Assembly (NCBI RefSeq): GCF_958450345.1
Contig: NC_088783.1
Coordinates: forward strand, 86,201,895 to 86,265,894
Reading direction: 5' to 3'
Origin: Calliphora vicina
Taxonomy: Eukaryota; Arthropoda; Insecta; Diptera; Calliphoridae
DNA: 64,000 bases
In this document: in pieces, positions 46,165 through 59,200 of the stretch
How positions within the stretch are numbered: position 1 is the stretch's first letter
Layout of the letters: the number at the start of each line of letters is the position of its first letter
Notes under the pieces: generated by a model
Told to the model about the DNA's origin: nothing
What the model saw: the letters and a program-made list of their open reading frames with translations, nothing else
Database searches by the model: none
Made by a program: the position numbers and the translations under genes

Positions 46165-46275
46165 AAATGGGTGTGTATCGTATGTTACAAAAACTAAATT
46201 TTACAGGAGAGCGTTATTAGTTTTAAAATTCTTTACTTTGGCTGGTATGTAAAAATGTAACATACGATAATTGTA
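46165..46275. mobile_element. MITE of the CGTATGTTACA family, copy 2
   Basis: Ends TCGTATGTTACAAAAAC and TAAAAATGTAACATACGATA, with internal TTTGGCTGGTATGT matching copy 1 at 18776-18956 in reverse. Inserted in a unit of the tandem array. Confidence 0.65.
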
Positions 46276-46674
46276 CGCAAATAGTTATTTTCGAATATCT
46301 GGAGAACTACTTATCACTGTGAAAGTCTTCGAACTTTATACGAGCCAATTTCTTATCTAACCAAAAATGGGACTGATCGGAATAGAGGGTGTGGCGCCTT
46401 CCATAGAGAGTAAATAGTTATTTTAGAATATCTGGAGAAGTTAATTGTGGAAGTCTTAAAATTTTGCCCTATATCACCCTTACTATTGTATATAGTTTGT
46501 GTGAAAATGGCATTGTGTTAGTGGCACCTCTTATACAATGTAAACTTTTAATTTCGAATATCTAAAGAACTATTATCGTAAAAGTATTTAAACTTTTTAT
46601 GAGGACGAAGGCCACAGTAGCCAGTTTCCTAATTTCTTGTTATATTGATATGTAAATTTAATTTGCTATTAATA

Positions 46675-46896
<222 letters not shown>

Positions 46897-47450
46897 CTTT
46901 TTATGACTCAATTTCTTATCACTATAAGGAGTTTGGCTGAAAATGGATGGGATTGGATTATTTGAAAGTAAATAGTCAAATATCTGGAGTACTATAATTG
47001 TGAAATTCTTCAAACTTTATATGAATCAATTTCATATTACAGCACGAAGTTTAACCAAAAATGGAAAGGATCGGAACTATAATTGCGAGATTCTTCAAAC
47101 TCTGTCCGAATAGCTCTCTTATCATTACACATAGTTTGGCTGAAAATGGTCGGGATGGGATAAGTGGGCGTGACACCTCCATACAAAGTAAATAGTTAAT
47201 TTCGAATATCTGGAGTATTAAAATTGTAATGTATTTAAACTTCGTATGAATCAAATCCTTATCACTGTACGGAGTTTAGCTAAAAATGGTCTGGGTCGGA
47301 ATAGTGGGTGTGTCACTTTCCATACAAAGTACATACTAAATTTTGTATATCTGGATAATTAAAACTGGCGAGATTCTTCAAACTTTGTCTGAAAATTTAT
47401 TTTTTATAATTTTACCTAATTTGTTTCAAAATGGGCGTGTAACTCCATTA

Positions 47451-48789
47451 AAAAATAGCTTATAAAATCTTTCACAAATTTGTATTTTACTACGCTTAAG
47501 CTATTATTTAATAAAGTTTAATTATTTCAGTCCCTAATTTTAAATTTATATTTTAAATCACTTTTATCAGCTTTTATTAAAGTAATAAATTCAACAAACT
47601 CAGCACATCCTATGCTGAAATTGAAATGGACCAACAACTCACCTTTAACTAAAGTTACAAGCATCCTAGATCGACTATCGCACAGTGGGGGATCTGAAAA
47701 AAAAAGTGGAAATAAATCTGTAACTTCTAAACGGATCAATAAAATTTCCCATAGCCATAGAGGAGGTGTTGATAAGATTAAGTTTTGAATTTGGGCTTAT
47801 AACACCAAGTAGGGCCGAGCCACAATGCCCCAAAGTGGGCCACCTCGGGTATATCAAAAATTAAAAAGTATGCCAAATTTTTTGAAAGATTTTTATATAT
47901 ATGGAATCTATTAGACGAGATCTACAAAAAACATTGCATAGCTATATATTATCTTATAGTTTACGAGTTATTCGCATTTGAAAAGTAAAATTTTATTTTA
48001 TTTGCCTACCTTGGTCTGGTTTTTTGCTAATAACGGATCCAATTCTTTCCCGATTTTCTTGAAATAAATTTTTTGAATTAACATGACAGTAGCAATAACA
48101 GTAGGAAATAATTGTTTAAAAACCTCTACTGAGTCAAAAGTTATGTGCATTCGCCATTTTTTTTTTCGAAAAAAGTACTTACGTTATTTTTAAATTATAC
48201 AGAAAACATTTCAGGAAATATTATAAAAGCAAAATAATAGCCTTCCGAAGTAGACCTATTTTTTATATAAATTTCAACTTAAGACATTTTCTCAAATCGC
48301 ATAGCTGCTTTCAAAAAATTAAGACCTGTTTTGTGTGTCCCAATATATTCTTCAATATTGTGCAAAGGAATTTCATAGCCGTGCTTGGTACATTCAAAAA
48401 ATCTAAAAAATCCCAATTTTGGGATTTTTGGAAAGTTTTTTGGGAATTGTGTCATTAACAATTCACAAATATCTTTTACACTTTTGGATTTGGATCGAAC
48501 GTTTCTATATAAGTGTAAAATTTCATTAAAAACGATTCATAAACAAAACTTTTATTGAATTTTAAAAATTAAAATTTTCCAAAAAAAATCAGCTATAATT
48601 TTTTAAATTCTTAAAAATTTTGTACATTTTTGAAAAGAGGACATAATTTCCTACATTTTGATATATAATATGTATATCTTTTCTTTTCCACTAGTCAAAT
48701 TTATGGATTCAAAATCAACAACAACCAGAAAATTATAAAATCTTGCCGTTTTGTAATACATTTTTTTGCACTGCCTTGCCGACTGCTGT
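47451..48789. other. Repeat-derived AT-rich DNA, no gene
   Basis: 47700-47870 is a partial copy of the repeat family of 54590-55975 (GGAAATAAATCTGTAACTTC, AAGTTTTGAATTTGG, GGGCCACCTCGGGTATAT). The rest is unassigned. Confidence 0.5.
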
Positions 48790-49312
48790 ATAACCAATAG
48801 GGATGCCAAACGGGACTGGGTTTTACAAATCCCGGGATTCGGGATTTTAGAAATGTAAATCCCAGGATTTTTCGGGACTTCGGGATTTTAATTAAATGTC
48901 AAAAAACATCAAGTTAAACAATAAAAACTATTTATTTCGTTAATACACTAAGTAGAAATATAACAAAGCGAAACTAATGCATTGAATTAAAATATATATA
49001 AAGTATTGCGGAAACCGGGCTACATTTGTCCCTAGTCCCCATACATGGTCCCCTTCAGAAAATGACTTTAACATTCATAATTGTCTTATAATAATTAATA
49101 TAGTGATAAAATTAAATAAACAAGTTGTATATGAAAATTAATCTTTCTACCAACACTTGTGAGGACCAGTCCATAATAATATAACCTCTATATCAGAACA
49201 TATTTTATTGTCAATAAATAATTTGTATATAATGATATTGACATAAATTTCATTCATTCATAAATACTGATTTAAGTCCCCATAGAAGACCAAAACTACA
49301 TATTGATGGTGG

Positions 49313-49492
49313 GTATAAAAGATTCGCCATAGCCGAATATAACACTCTTACTTGTTATACCCTTCAGCTTCGTGAGAAGGGTATATATAAGTTTGTCATT
49401 CCGTTTGTAATTTCTACATTTTTCATTTCCGACCCTATAAAGTATATATATTCTGGATCCTTATAGATAGCGGAGTCGATTAAGCCATGTCC

Positions 49493-49547
<55 letters not shown>

Positions 49548-50285
49548 CGTCTGTTGAAATCAATTTTCTGAAGGCCCCAGATATCTCCGGGATCCAAATC
49601 TTCAACAATTCTGTCAGACATACTTTCGAGAATTTTGCTATTTAAAATCAGCAAAATCCGTCCATAAATAACGGAGATATGAGCAACAATCCGAGACAAT
49701 CTCTGAAAATTTCATCAAAAAACACAATGTATTGCATGTTTTGACAAAAAAACAACAAAGCGTATGGTTGGATGTGCAAGCTTTGCGTATTTTGTTTTTT
49801 TTTGTGTTTTGTTTCTTTTGGCGTTGTTGTTGTTTTTTATACAACTAACCGTTTGTTTGGTTGTGTGTTGGTTTTTTTGACAAAAAAACAACAAAACGTA
49901 TGTTTGGATGTGCAAGCTTTGCGTATTTTGTTTTTTTTTTTGTGTTTTGTTTCTTTTGGCGTTGTTGTTGTTTTTTATACAACTAAACTTTTGTTTGGTT
50001 GTGTGTTGGTTTTTTTGACAAAAAATCAACAATTAAACGTATGTTTGGATGTGTGTTGGTTTCATTGCCTTGCGTATTTTGTTTTTGTTTTTTCTTTTGG
50101 TGTTCTGTTTCGTTTGGCGTTGTTGTTGTTTTTTGTGTTCTTGATAAATTTAGGATGCTGTAAGCTGAAAGTGGGCATTGTACATACATACCTATATACT
50201 AATTATAAAAAATAATGATGCATCCACAACAAAGGTGAAGGGTATATAAGATTCGGCATAGCCGAATATAGCACTCTTACTTGTT
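49313..50285 (-). mobile_element. Composite DINE-1/mini-me-like element, copy 3 (reverse orientation)
   Basis: Same AACAAC array, GACA run and tail as the copies at 15.1 and 21.4 kb, here on the minus strand, with the head (GTGCTATATTCGGCTATGCC, complement) at about 50247-50280. A second, degenerate head (complement of AAGTAAGAGTGTTATATTCG) abuts the tail at 49313-49356, repeating the head-next-to-tail arrangement of the other copies. Confidence 0.75.
49494..49551 (-). repeat. (GTCT)n microsatellite, about 55 bp
   Basis: Complement of the GACA run of the other composite copies; the shortest of the four. Confidence 0.95.
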
Positions 50286-50819
50286 TTATATTAGTATTAT
50301 AAGTATGCTGAATTTAGCTTTCTAGGTTTCATCCTAAAATATTAAAAAATCTCGTAATTTTCGGGATTTGTTAATCCCGAAAAATCCCGGGATTCGGGAA
50401 ATCCCGATCCCGAAAAATTTCGGGATTGGCATCCCTAATAACCAAATACCGGTGAACACTACAAGATGAAGCTAATTACTGTGAGTTATGTATTTTGAAG
50501 CCATTAATGAGACTAGCGGAAAAGAAAAGATATACATATTATATGTATACTACCATCTCCCATATAGCTGTTCCCGTGGCACTGACCACGTTCCATGGAA
50601 TATTAAATTCTATATATTTTTGAGCACTCTGGAGGAACTCAATTTTCTCAGGAATTGGACCACCAATTGCTTGCACGGTTAGTTTTTTTTAATCTATAGT
50701 ATGTATACTACCATCTCCCATATAGCTGGATAGCCCACATTCCATGGAATTTTAATTTTCGTTTTTGTAAATTCCCATAAAATTTTTCATTTTCATTTCC
50801 GGCGTTGCTAAATATAGTT

Positions 50820-51870
50820 GCTATCTTGACACACTTAGAAAATAAAGAAAAAAATTAAAAGGAAGAAGAAAATTAATTTATTTTCATAAAATAATAAGAA
50901 ATACTTATTTTTTAATTACGTGTTGCACATAAACGTGCAAATTGGGATAAATTGTTTTGAATGCACATAAGTACATTATGACCACCTAAAGGCCCAACTA
51001 TAATATGCATACACTAGTTTAAGTCAGCTTAAGCAACTGTTCGAATACATATAAAACGTATGTGACAAACTATAATGTACTTAAGAGAGTTTCGTCAAGT
51101 TTCGTCAAATTTTATTTGCTTAAGCAAAGAGCGAAGCTGGTCGCACATTCCGTAAGTTTGTTTATTGTATACATAGAAAATAAAGAAAAAATGAAAAGGA
51201 TGAAGAAAATTAATTTATTTTCATAAAATAATAAGAAATACGTATTTGTTTAATTACGGGCTAAATTGTTTTGAATGCACATAAGTACATTATGGCCGGA
51301 TTTCTTAATATAGTTTATAATATGCATAAACTAGCTTAAGTCAGCTTAAGCAACTGTGCGAATACATATAAAATGTATGTGACAAACTATAATGTACTTA
51401 AGAGAGTTTCGTCAAATTTTATTTGCTTAAGCAAAGTGCGAAGCTGGTCGCACATTCCGTACGGAATCAGCTGCTTGTTTATTTTATACAAAGAAAATAG
51501 AGAAATAAATGAAAAGGATAAAGAAAATTAATTTATTTTGATAAAATAATAAGAAATACGTATTTTTTTAATTGCATGTGCAAATGGAGCTAAATTGTTT
51601 TGAATGCACGTAAGTACATTATGGTCATCTAAAAGTTTCTTCGGATTTCCTTAAGCATTTGACAGACTTTTCGTTTGGTTATGACATTACCTTAAGCTAG
51701 CTTATGCATATTATAGTTCGGCCTTTAAGCATTTCACAGTCTTTTCGTTCGGTTTTGACATTAACTTAAGCTAGCTTATGCATATTATAGTTGGGCCTTT
51801 AGGGTTAAGCAAATAAAAGTTGACGAAACTCTCTTAAGTACATTATAGTTTGTCACATACGTTTTATAGA
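50820..51870. repeat. Three tandem copies of an about 300-bp unit plus an inverted end
   Basis: Blocks recur near 50830, 51170 and 51480 (AGAAAATAAAGAAAAAAT, GAAAATTAATTTATTTTCAT, AATTGTTTTGAATGCACATA, GACAAACTATAATGTACTTA). CTAAAGGCCCAACTATAATA near 50985 pairs with TATTATAGTTGGGCCTTTAG near 51783 as inverted ends, so the array is probably a MITE expanded by tandem duplication. No coding sequence. Confidence 0.65.
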
Positions 51871-51934
51871 GTGCCGGACTTAAATATTCACACAGCATAC
51901 AGATTTATCTTTAATCTTAAACGAAGGCCACAAC

Positions 51935-53238
51935 TATGGTTTTTAATTTCCCGACCTTTTTAGATTCCCGGGAATCGGGAAATTTTTTTCTACATTCCCG
52001 GGTACCCGGCTATTCCCGAAATATATAATGATACTGTAAATTAGGAATATTATAGCCAAATTTCATATAAAAACTTATGGTGTTTTCTTTTCTGACACAA
52101 AATGTTGGCTATATATTTTGTACCATTTGTTAAATGTTACCCATACCCTCATAATGTGTTACATTTTTAACGATCACAATAGAACAAAAATCATTACCAT
52201 TTATGCAATTTTCTTTTATATAGCTTCGAAGTATTATAAAACTATACTTTTTGTTTACATAAAAAGTGGTGCATTTCTAACCCTTTGATAAAATTGAATT
52301 AATTAATAAAATTTGAGCTTAATTCACTAAAATCTTAATCCGTAATTAAAAAATGTCAGCCTTTCATTCTATAAATTCATTCCTAATATTTAATTTTTTA
52401 GTTTCATTTCAAAGCCTTTGTGTAAAATGAATTAATTTTAAAGTTAATTAATATCAGAATTTATTTAAACTTTGAATGATTAAATTTTTCTTAAATCAAA
52501 TCATTTACAAAATTAATTGAAAAAATTGCCTTAAACCTTTTTGTACTAGATTTTAATTGAAGAATAATTTATTCATTTAATAAATTTTTGATGCTATTGT
52601 TACGAAATCGTACTTGAATTCAAATATAACGATTTTAAGGTCTGATTTAAAAGTAGCACAATGCAAACTGTAACATATCTGTGGGCATTATTAAATAAAA
52701 GCTTTCAGTTGACCATTGATCGTAAGTTGGCAACGCTGTTTGCTGCGACCGTATATTCGAATTCGAATATTCAGTTAAAGAACATTGTAGAAATAGAGCT
52801 TTCTAGATGGTAATGCAGTGTTATAAATAGTGGCAGAGGTTGCAGTGGTGAGTCAGTTTATGAGAGACGCTATTCGAATAAACATCAACTGAGTGCCTTA
52901 AAGTGTGCTGTATTTTTCAAGTGAATTCGTGTACATTATAAAGTGTCTGTATTTCTGAGAATTTATAAACGTGTATAAAAAAAAACATTGAGTGACTATT
53001 TAATTCTGTTGTTGTTGTACATTTGAATAAATAAAGAATAATAATAAGCGGTCTATTATTGCCAAGATATAAGCAAAAAACTGTAAAAGACTTTTCACTG
53101 TTTTTTGGTGAAAAAAATTGAGTTCTAACAGTTTTTAATTCAGGGAATTCCCGACTAAAAGTCCCGGGAATCGGGTAGTGAAAAATTGGCAAAATTCCCG
53201 GGAAATTTGTACCGGGAATTCCCGGGATAAAAACCCTA
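51935..53238. mobile_element. hAT-like element inserted in the Tc1 relic
   Basis: Ends TATGGTTTTTAATTTCCCG and CGGGATAAAAACCCTA, perfect 8-bp duplication GCCACAAC at 51927-51934 and 53239-53246. CCCGGGAATCGGG-type subterminal repeats at both ends resemble those of the element at 48798. It carries a probable solo LTR. No transposase recognised. Confidence 0.85.
52598..53065 (+). mobile_element. Probable solo LTR within the hAT-like element
   Basis: Starts TGTTACGAAATCGTACTTG. It contains a TATA box in TTATAAATAG (52821-52830), a GAGTCAGTTTATGAG initiator-like region downstream and AATAAATAAAG poly(A) signals near 53028. The order TG start, TATA, poly(A) signal is that of an LTR. The right end and target duplication are not resolved, and no internal retrotransposon sequence is attached. 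Confidence 0.45.
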
Positions 53239-53561
53239 GCCACAACTTTCGTACGGGTTTCAAAAAAATATTTATTTACATATAACTAAACATAAGTTGG
53301 CACATTTCAGAAAAAAAAAATTAACTAATGTTTCGAAGTTCGATTTTAAAGGGACAAAAATATTCACACAGTTTCTAATTTTTAATAGGAAAATAGTTTT
53401 TTTAATAGTTTAATATTTTGTGGAGTAGCCTATTTTTTCAGTGACTTCTTTTAATCGTCTTGGCATTGAATCGACCAATTTTTGGTGACGTCAGCTCCAA
53501 TATTTTGCTATTGTTGTAACAGGACTTCATTAAGTTGAGTCTTACTAATAATATGGTGCTT

Positions 53562-53905
53562 TCATACACGTTCGCCCAATTTATCCCACAGATGTTCTAT
53601 GGGATTCATGTCAGGTGATTGCGGAGGAGTCGGTAAAATGTGGGGAACATGATGCACTATCCATATTCGGACGTCATGGGCTGTGTGTTTGGGGTCATTG
53701 TACTGTTGAAAATAGAACTGTTCCCAAGCTTTAACTTTAGAGCGCATTGTAGTAGGTTTTCTTTTAAAATATGAAGGTACATTGTTTTGTCCATTGAACC
53801 GTCGATGAAAACTAAGTTTCCAACACCAGATTCAGCCATACAACCCCACAACATGACCCCTCCTCCACCATGTTTGACAGTGTTTACTACATTGTTCTTT
53901 TCCAA
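53562..53905 (-). pseudogene. Tc1-type transposase, catalytic part (frameshifted)
   Basis: Two overlapping frames: KHGGGGVMLWGCMAESG, LVFIDGSMDKTMYLHILKEN (53657-53905), then EQFYFQQYNDPKHTAHDVRIW and PTPPQSPDMNPIEHLWDKLG (53562-53747). The second catalytic Asp is in NDPKHTA and the Glu in NPIEHLW; 32 residues separate them, two fewer than the Tc1 DD34E norm, consistent with decay. A frameshift lies near 53740. Confidence 0.85.
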
Positions 53906-54095
53906 TTCAGTGTTTGGCCTTCTCCAAACTGTTACTCTGCCGTCCGATTAAAAAATATTATTGAAAAATATTATCTAAGAATAGTATTCCGTTTCAGAAA
54001 TCTTCAGATTTATTTTTGTAAGATTGTTTGTAAGTAGTTTTATTATGATAAGAAGAATGCATTATGTATTGTTTTCATTCTTAAATCTGTTCTTA

Positions 54096-54539
54096 TTAGA
54101 GATGAGCGATATTTCCATACCTGTGATTAAATCACTGTGATTGAAAAATCACTGGTAACAACAGTTACTGAATATAGCAAGTAACAGGTAACATTTTATT
54201 TTACACACTGCGTTGGAAATATAGCTATGGAGCGGATTTTCATGCATTTAAGTATAAATAAAATTATGAGCCTAAAAATATGCAGTAACTGTTGTTACCA
54301 GTGAATGTTGAAAAATATAAAAGAACGACATTTAACAGTTTGTTGAAATACGTAAAAGAACGACATTAAAAGTACCTGTTACTACAGTTGTTAAAGTGAT
54401 TTTTCAAAACGTTACCAGTGAATGTTGAAATAAAATATGAAATGTACCTGTTACTTGCTATATTCAGTAACTGTTGTTACCAGTGATTTTTCAATCACAG
54501 TGATTTAATCACAGGTATGGAAATATCGCTCATCTCTAA
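54096..54539. mobile_element. MITE with about 95-bp inverted repeats
   Basis: TTAGAGATGAGCGATATTTC at 54096 is mirrored by GAAATATCGCTCATCTCTAA ending at 54539, and the match continues for about 95 bp through GTTACTGAATATAGCAAGTA. 444 bp in total. No clear target duplication. Confidence 0.75.
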
Positions 54540-54589
54540 CACAGAGTCAATACTAATTTTGTATTCCGTAACAGTCTTATGACGACGCA

Positions 54590-55975
54590 CAGTGGTATGA
54601 GAATAAAAAAAGATGGAAATAAATCTGTTCTAAACCCTTACGCCGATTTGAATGAAATTTCACATGCGCAAAGAGGAAGTGTAGTCGAGTTTAAGTTTTG
54701 AATTTGGACCTCATGAGCCCACCAGGAGCGGGACCAGGGGTTCCCAAAGTAGGACACCTCGTGTATGTTCAATTTTTAAAATGATCCTATTTCTTCGTTT
54801 ATGTTCCGATTTAAAAAAAATTACACATATAGAATCTCCTCGTCGAACACTACATTAAAACCTCGTCGTTATTAGGGAAAACTTAACAACTCGCTGAGAA
54901 TTTACCTAGCACTGTTATTTACATTCATAAAAATGTTTCTATGTTAGGTAAATTCTCAGCGAGTTGTTAAGTTTTCCCAAATTTATTTGACACGTAAAAA
55001 ACATAAGGTAGGTGTTATATATCAATGGATAGAGGATTTTGTCTACTTTTCAAAAATGTATATAACTTTTGACAATTAAAAAATTCATGGAATACTTTTT
55101 TGAAAAATATGACAAAAAATGCTTTTTAATTTTTCAAATTTAAATAAAATTTTTATTTATGAGTAATTTTTTAATGAAATTTCACAGTTATGTAGATTTT
55201 TCTATTTAAAATGGAAAAATAAAAACAAATTTTGAAATTTGTTATCACGTATCCCGCAATTCCCAAAAAAAATCTTGAAAAATTCCAAAAATAGGATTTT
55301 TTCGTTTTTTGGCTATAATATCCATACCAGGGGCGGGGTTATCGGAACCCTTTACAAAATAATTAAGAACTTATTGAGCCATCTAAAATAGGTTACTATA
55401 TTTTTATATCGAGTATGCGATTTGAGAATTTTTGCCCTAAAGTTGAATTTTACATCCCGTCGGTATCAAAAATTATAAATTTTTTTTCATTTAAAATATT
55501 TGGCGTAGAGTTAGCTTTTCAAAAAGTACAAATTCATTATACATCCTCTTAGAAATTTTTTAGATAACTTAAAAAGAATAAAAGTGTTTTTTTCCCAAAA
55601 AAAAATTGCGAAAAATCGCCTTTTTTAATTTTTTTAAATTCAAATGCATGTAACTTTGGACTCAGAAATGATTTTTAAACACTTCTTTCTTTATTTGATA
55701 TATAGATCTATTGTTAATCCTATAAACGAAAAATGTATAAAATTGGGGAATATTTGGAACCGCGGTCACCAAAAAACTGGAGTAGGGTGGGTAAAAATGT
55801 TGAAAATTAAATTTTCAAATGCGAATATCTCCTAAGCTATAGGAGACCCCCGCACCTGGTGGGGTCTTAAACTCGACTACACTTCCTCTTTGCGCATGTG
55901 AAATTTCATTCAAATCGGCGTAAGGGTTTAGAAGTTACAGATTTATTTCCCTCTTTTTTTATTCTCATACCACTG
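54590..55975. mobile_element. Inverted-repeat element with about 105-bp ends
   Basis: CAGTGGTATGAGAATAAAAA at 54590 is mirrored by the end at 55975, and the pairing continues through CGCCGATTTGAATGAAATTT and GAGGAAGTGTAGTCGAGTTT. The CAGTG start is hAT-like, but no 8-bp duplication is seen. Partial relatives occur at 47.7, 27.65 and possibly 20.2 kb. It contains the hairpin 54875-54978. Confidence 0.75.
54875..54978. repeat. Nested 104-bp hairpin MITE
   Basis: GGGAAAACTTAACAACTCGC and its exact complement form the arms (about 33 bp each, continuing through TGAGAATTTACCTA) around a 38-bp loop. Lies in the element 54590-55975, only on its left side. Confidence 0.75.
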
Positions 55976-56206
55976 TGCTACGTTGACTGTTTTTTTTTTT
56001 TGACTGTGTTTAATGGCTAAACATATGTTTATATGCCAGTGCTAACTTATTTTATTTCATTCTTCACGATGTGTTACTGTCTTTAAAGTGTATACATAAC
56101 ATTTTAAATGTCACATTTGGTTGTGTTTTGAGATGTGGCAAGGCCACGTATGACCAAAAAACAAAAAGAGCGATACAACAAAAAATTTTATATTTGAATT
56201 TATCCA

Positions 56207-59200
56207 TTAAAGCTGAATATCTGCATCTTTGATGAAGTCCACAAGCATTTTGAGGACATCAATATCTTTATCTTTTATGAGATCTAGCAGGTTATTATAC
56301 TTATCAAAAAAGACGAAATTTGATCTAAGGTTTGCATATTTGCTGCAGTTGAAAATTACATGATTATCTGTTTGGCGTACCTGACAGGTGTCACAGGTAT
56401 CCGTTTGTTCAGTATGAATTAGTTTCAAGTAGGTTTTACCATAGGTATGGCCAGTAAACAGGCGATTTATGATTTTTATATATTTGCTTTCCAGTTTTGA
56501 AGACTCAAACCAAAATTTCCTTGGTAATTCCGGAAAAATCTGGAAAAACCAATTCCCCTTTGATTGCGATATTTGAGAATATTCGGTGGACCAATTTGAC
56601 CATAGGGTGTTATAAATCTGTCTGCAAGCATCCTTTGGGGTTATATGATAGGCGATTGTCAAACCATCCGTAATAGCTAGTTTTGCAAGGCTATCAGCTT
56701 TTTCGTTGAAATCTAAACCAATGTGGGATGGGCACCAACTGAAGATAATCGACTCAATTTGTGAGTTTTGAATTAATGAAAAAAATTTTGAAATTAAAAA
56801 GTTGTCATCCGTTTGTTTGTTTAAGAGAATACAAGCATTTTTGCTATCTGTGAAAATTAAGGCCTTCGTCAATAATTAATTCAATTGCTTTCAAAATTGC
56901 ATATAATTCTCCTGTTAGGGAGGAAACTTTTGACTCAAAACGGAAAAGTGCGGAATTATTTGATGAAACGTTGTAGACGGCCATACCTGTAGTAGTGTGA
57001 GTTATCGAAGCATCAGTGGCATAGATGGCGTAGCCCTCACCACCATATGAATTCAAAGCCTCAAGATAAAAAGGGCGGAATTGCTCCAAATTTCCCGATC
57101 GCTTACCAAAAGGGGAGATCTCCATCTTCACCTCAAGTTGAATAGACAGGGGACGATTTTCCAAAGTGCCAATATTGTCAAATATCTCATTAAATTTGTG
57201 GTAAGTCATAGACAGGCTGGATTTCATGGTGTGATTATTGGTGATCTTATCATAAGTATTCCTTCTGTAGATTTTCATCTTGATGAGTTCCTTGGCTGTG
57301 AGGTACAGAGCCCTTTTATCTGGTGGTAATTGCATCGATAAAGCGTACATAGTATGCACAGGTGTGGAGGGAGTGAGTCCAAGTGATCTTCTTAATAAGT
57401 TGTTTTGGAAAGACGTTAATTTTTTATTAATATAGGTAGGTGAGTTGGATGTCGTAGTACGAGCATATTCAGCCTTAGAGAAAACTAAACTCTTAGAAAG
57501 ATTTAGTGCTATCTTAGGGTTTATACCAGCTTTGATAGGAGTGAGCATTTTAATGGCATTTATAGCAGACCTTGATTTAATTACTATATCATCGTAATAT
57601 TCTTTAACTGTCAAACTTTTATTAAGATATCGGCCTAGAAAGTAAAAACCTTTCACATTTTCAATAAAGTTGTTATCTATGGAAATTTTTACCTCCTTAC
57701 GAGATCCTTTAGCCAGATACATAACTTTTGTTTTCCCCAAATTAAAGGTGAGATTCAGCAGATGAGCATTTTCCTTAAATTTTTCCAATTTCCGTTGAAG
57801 GTTGTGTACCGCAGTGCTAAAGCATGAGTTAGAAGATATGATTATAAAGTCATCCGCAAATTGAAAGATTTGGGTCTGAGAATCCTGTAGGTTATGAAGA
57901 TGCATTGTATATATATTAAAAAGAGTAGGGCTGAGGCAGCTACCCTGTGGTAATTCATTGGAGACCTCAACCTCCTCCTTCCCCATGGTAAGTATTCTCC
58001 TTTTCAGAAAGTTAAGTATCCACAAAGTAATGTGATTTGGACAATTTATATTTATCAAAATATTATATAGTTTAGATAGGTTAACGCAATCATAGGCTTT
58101 CGAAATGTCGAGCGAAACCAAGACAACCTTTTCGTTTCTTTCCTTAGCACATCCAATAAAGTGTATAATTTCATTGATACATGAGCTAGCAGAGAAGTTG
58201 TTCCTGTAAGCAAAAGACCGATCCGGAAGAATTTTAAAATCATCCAGAAAATTTGTAAGTCTGGTTTTTACCATAAGATTTATAATTTTGACAAAAACAG
58301 AAATGAGGGCATAGGTCTGAAATCGGTGTAAGACTCCAGATCCTTATTCCTTTTAGGAATTGGAATGATTTTAATCCTCCTCCATGCATCTCTTAAAGTT
58401 AGTGATTTCCAATTATCATTTATAGCCATTAGTAAGTTTTCAATAGAATGAGGTTGTAGCGATCTTACCATTTCATATGTAACCATGTCAAAACCAGCAG
58501 CTGACGGTTTAGATTTTGCCTTAAGTACCAGGGTCAATTCATCAATAGAGAAGGGTTCAACAATCGGATGATTATCCATTTGGGGAAGAGACAGAGTGAC
58601 ATCACTAATTACTTGGTTCTTGAGATGATTTAGGTAGAGCATATTATTGTCTGTGTTCCACTTATTGTGTAGGTTTTCTTGTCCAGTATTTTTGCAGTTA
58701 TTAATAAAGCGAAAAAGAAGTTTAAGTTTTGGATTTGCATTCAAATCATTTATTTTTCCGTTAAAAGAATCATTTTTAGCCTTTCTGATGGAGATTTTAA
58801 AATTTTTAATGGCATCAATAAGAAGAAGAGAGTTTTCCATAGACTTGTATTTGTTAAAACGTTTTTGAGCCGCGATTTTAATCCTATGAAGTCTGGTCAG
58901 TGAATGATTCCACCATGCCTTGGGAGAGTGTTTGTCACCAAGTAAATTATATGACGATGACTTTAGAGCATTGATAAAGTTGTCCTCGATATTATCAAAA
59001 TCTGGTTGAATGAAAGCATTATGTATAGTAGTAAGTAATTTCCTTTTCGAAATAAAGATTGTACCTTTGCCCAGAATCGATTCAATCTTAATCATAACTG
59101 GAAAATGATGGCTACCCCCAATAATCGATTGATGAACATTCCATTCTGTAGATAACGTTGAATTAGTAAAAGTAAGATCCAGAACTGACCCCGGACATGC

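Larger units (their letters stand above)
48798..50437. mobile_element. hAT-like element carrying a composite DINE-like insertion
   Basis: Ends TAGGGATGCCAAACGGGA and CGGGATTGGCATCCCTA; perfect 8-bp duplication ATAACCAA at 48790-48797 and 50438-50445. CCCGGGATTCGGGA-type subterminal repeats occur at both ends. About 970 bp of its 1640 bp are the insertion 49313-50285. No transposase recognised. Confidence 0.85.
51872..53945 (-). mobile_element. Tc1-type transposon relic, split by a hAT-like element
   Basis: Tc1-type transposase sequence on the minus strand (53945 to about 53400) and an end-like block ACTTAAATATTCACACAGCA at 51879 that recurs as AAAAATATTCACACAGTTTC at 53355. The region between is interrupted at 51935-53238. 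The N-terminal part of the transposase and the other end are missing at 53945. Confidence 0.65.

Noticed and set aside
55644..55835. Short + strand frame in the 54.6-56.0-kb element
   Set aside because: Lies within a transposon lacking coding signal; no motif, and flanked by inverted repeats.
57081..57329. 82-codon + strand frame, and other + strand frames at 58647-58903
   Set aside because: Shadows of the RT-RNase H ORF2 on the opposite strand.
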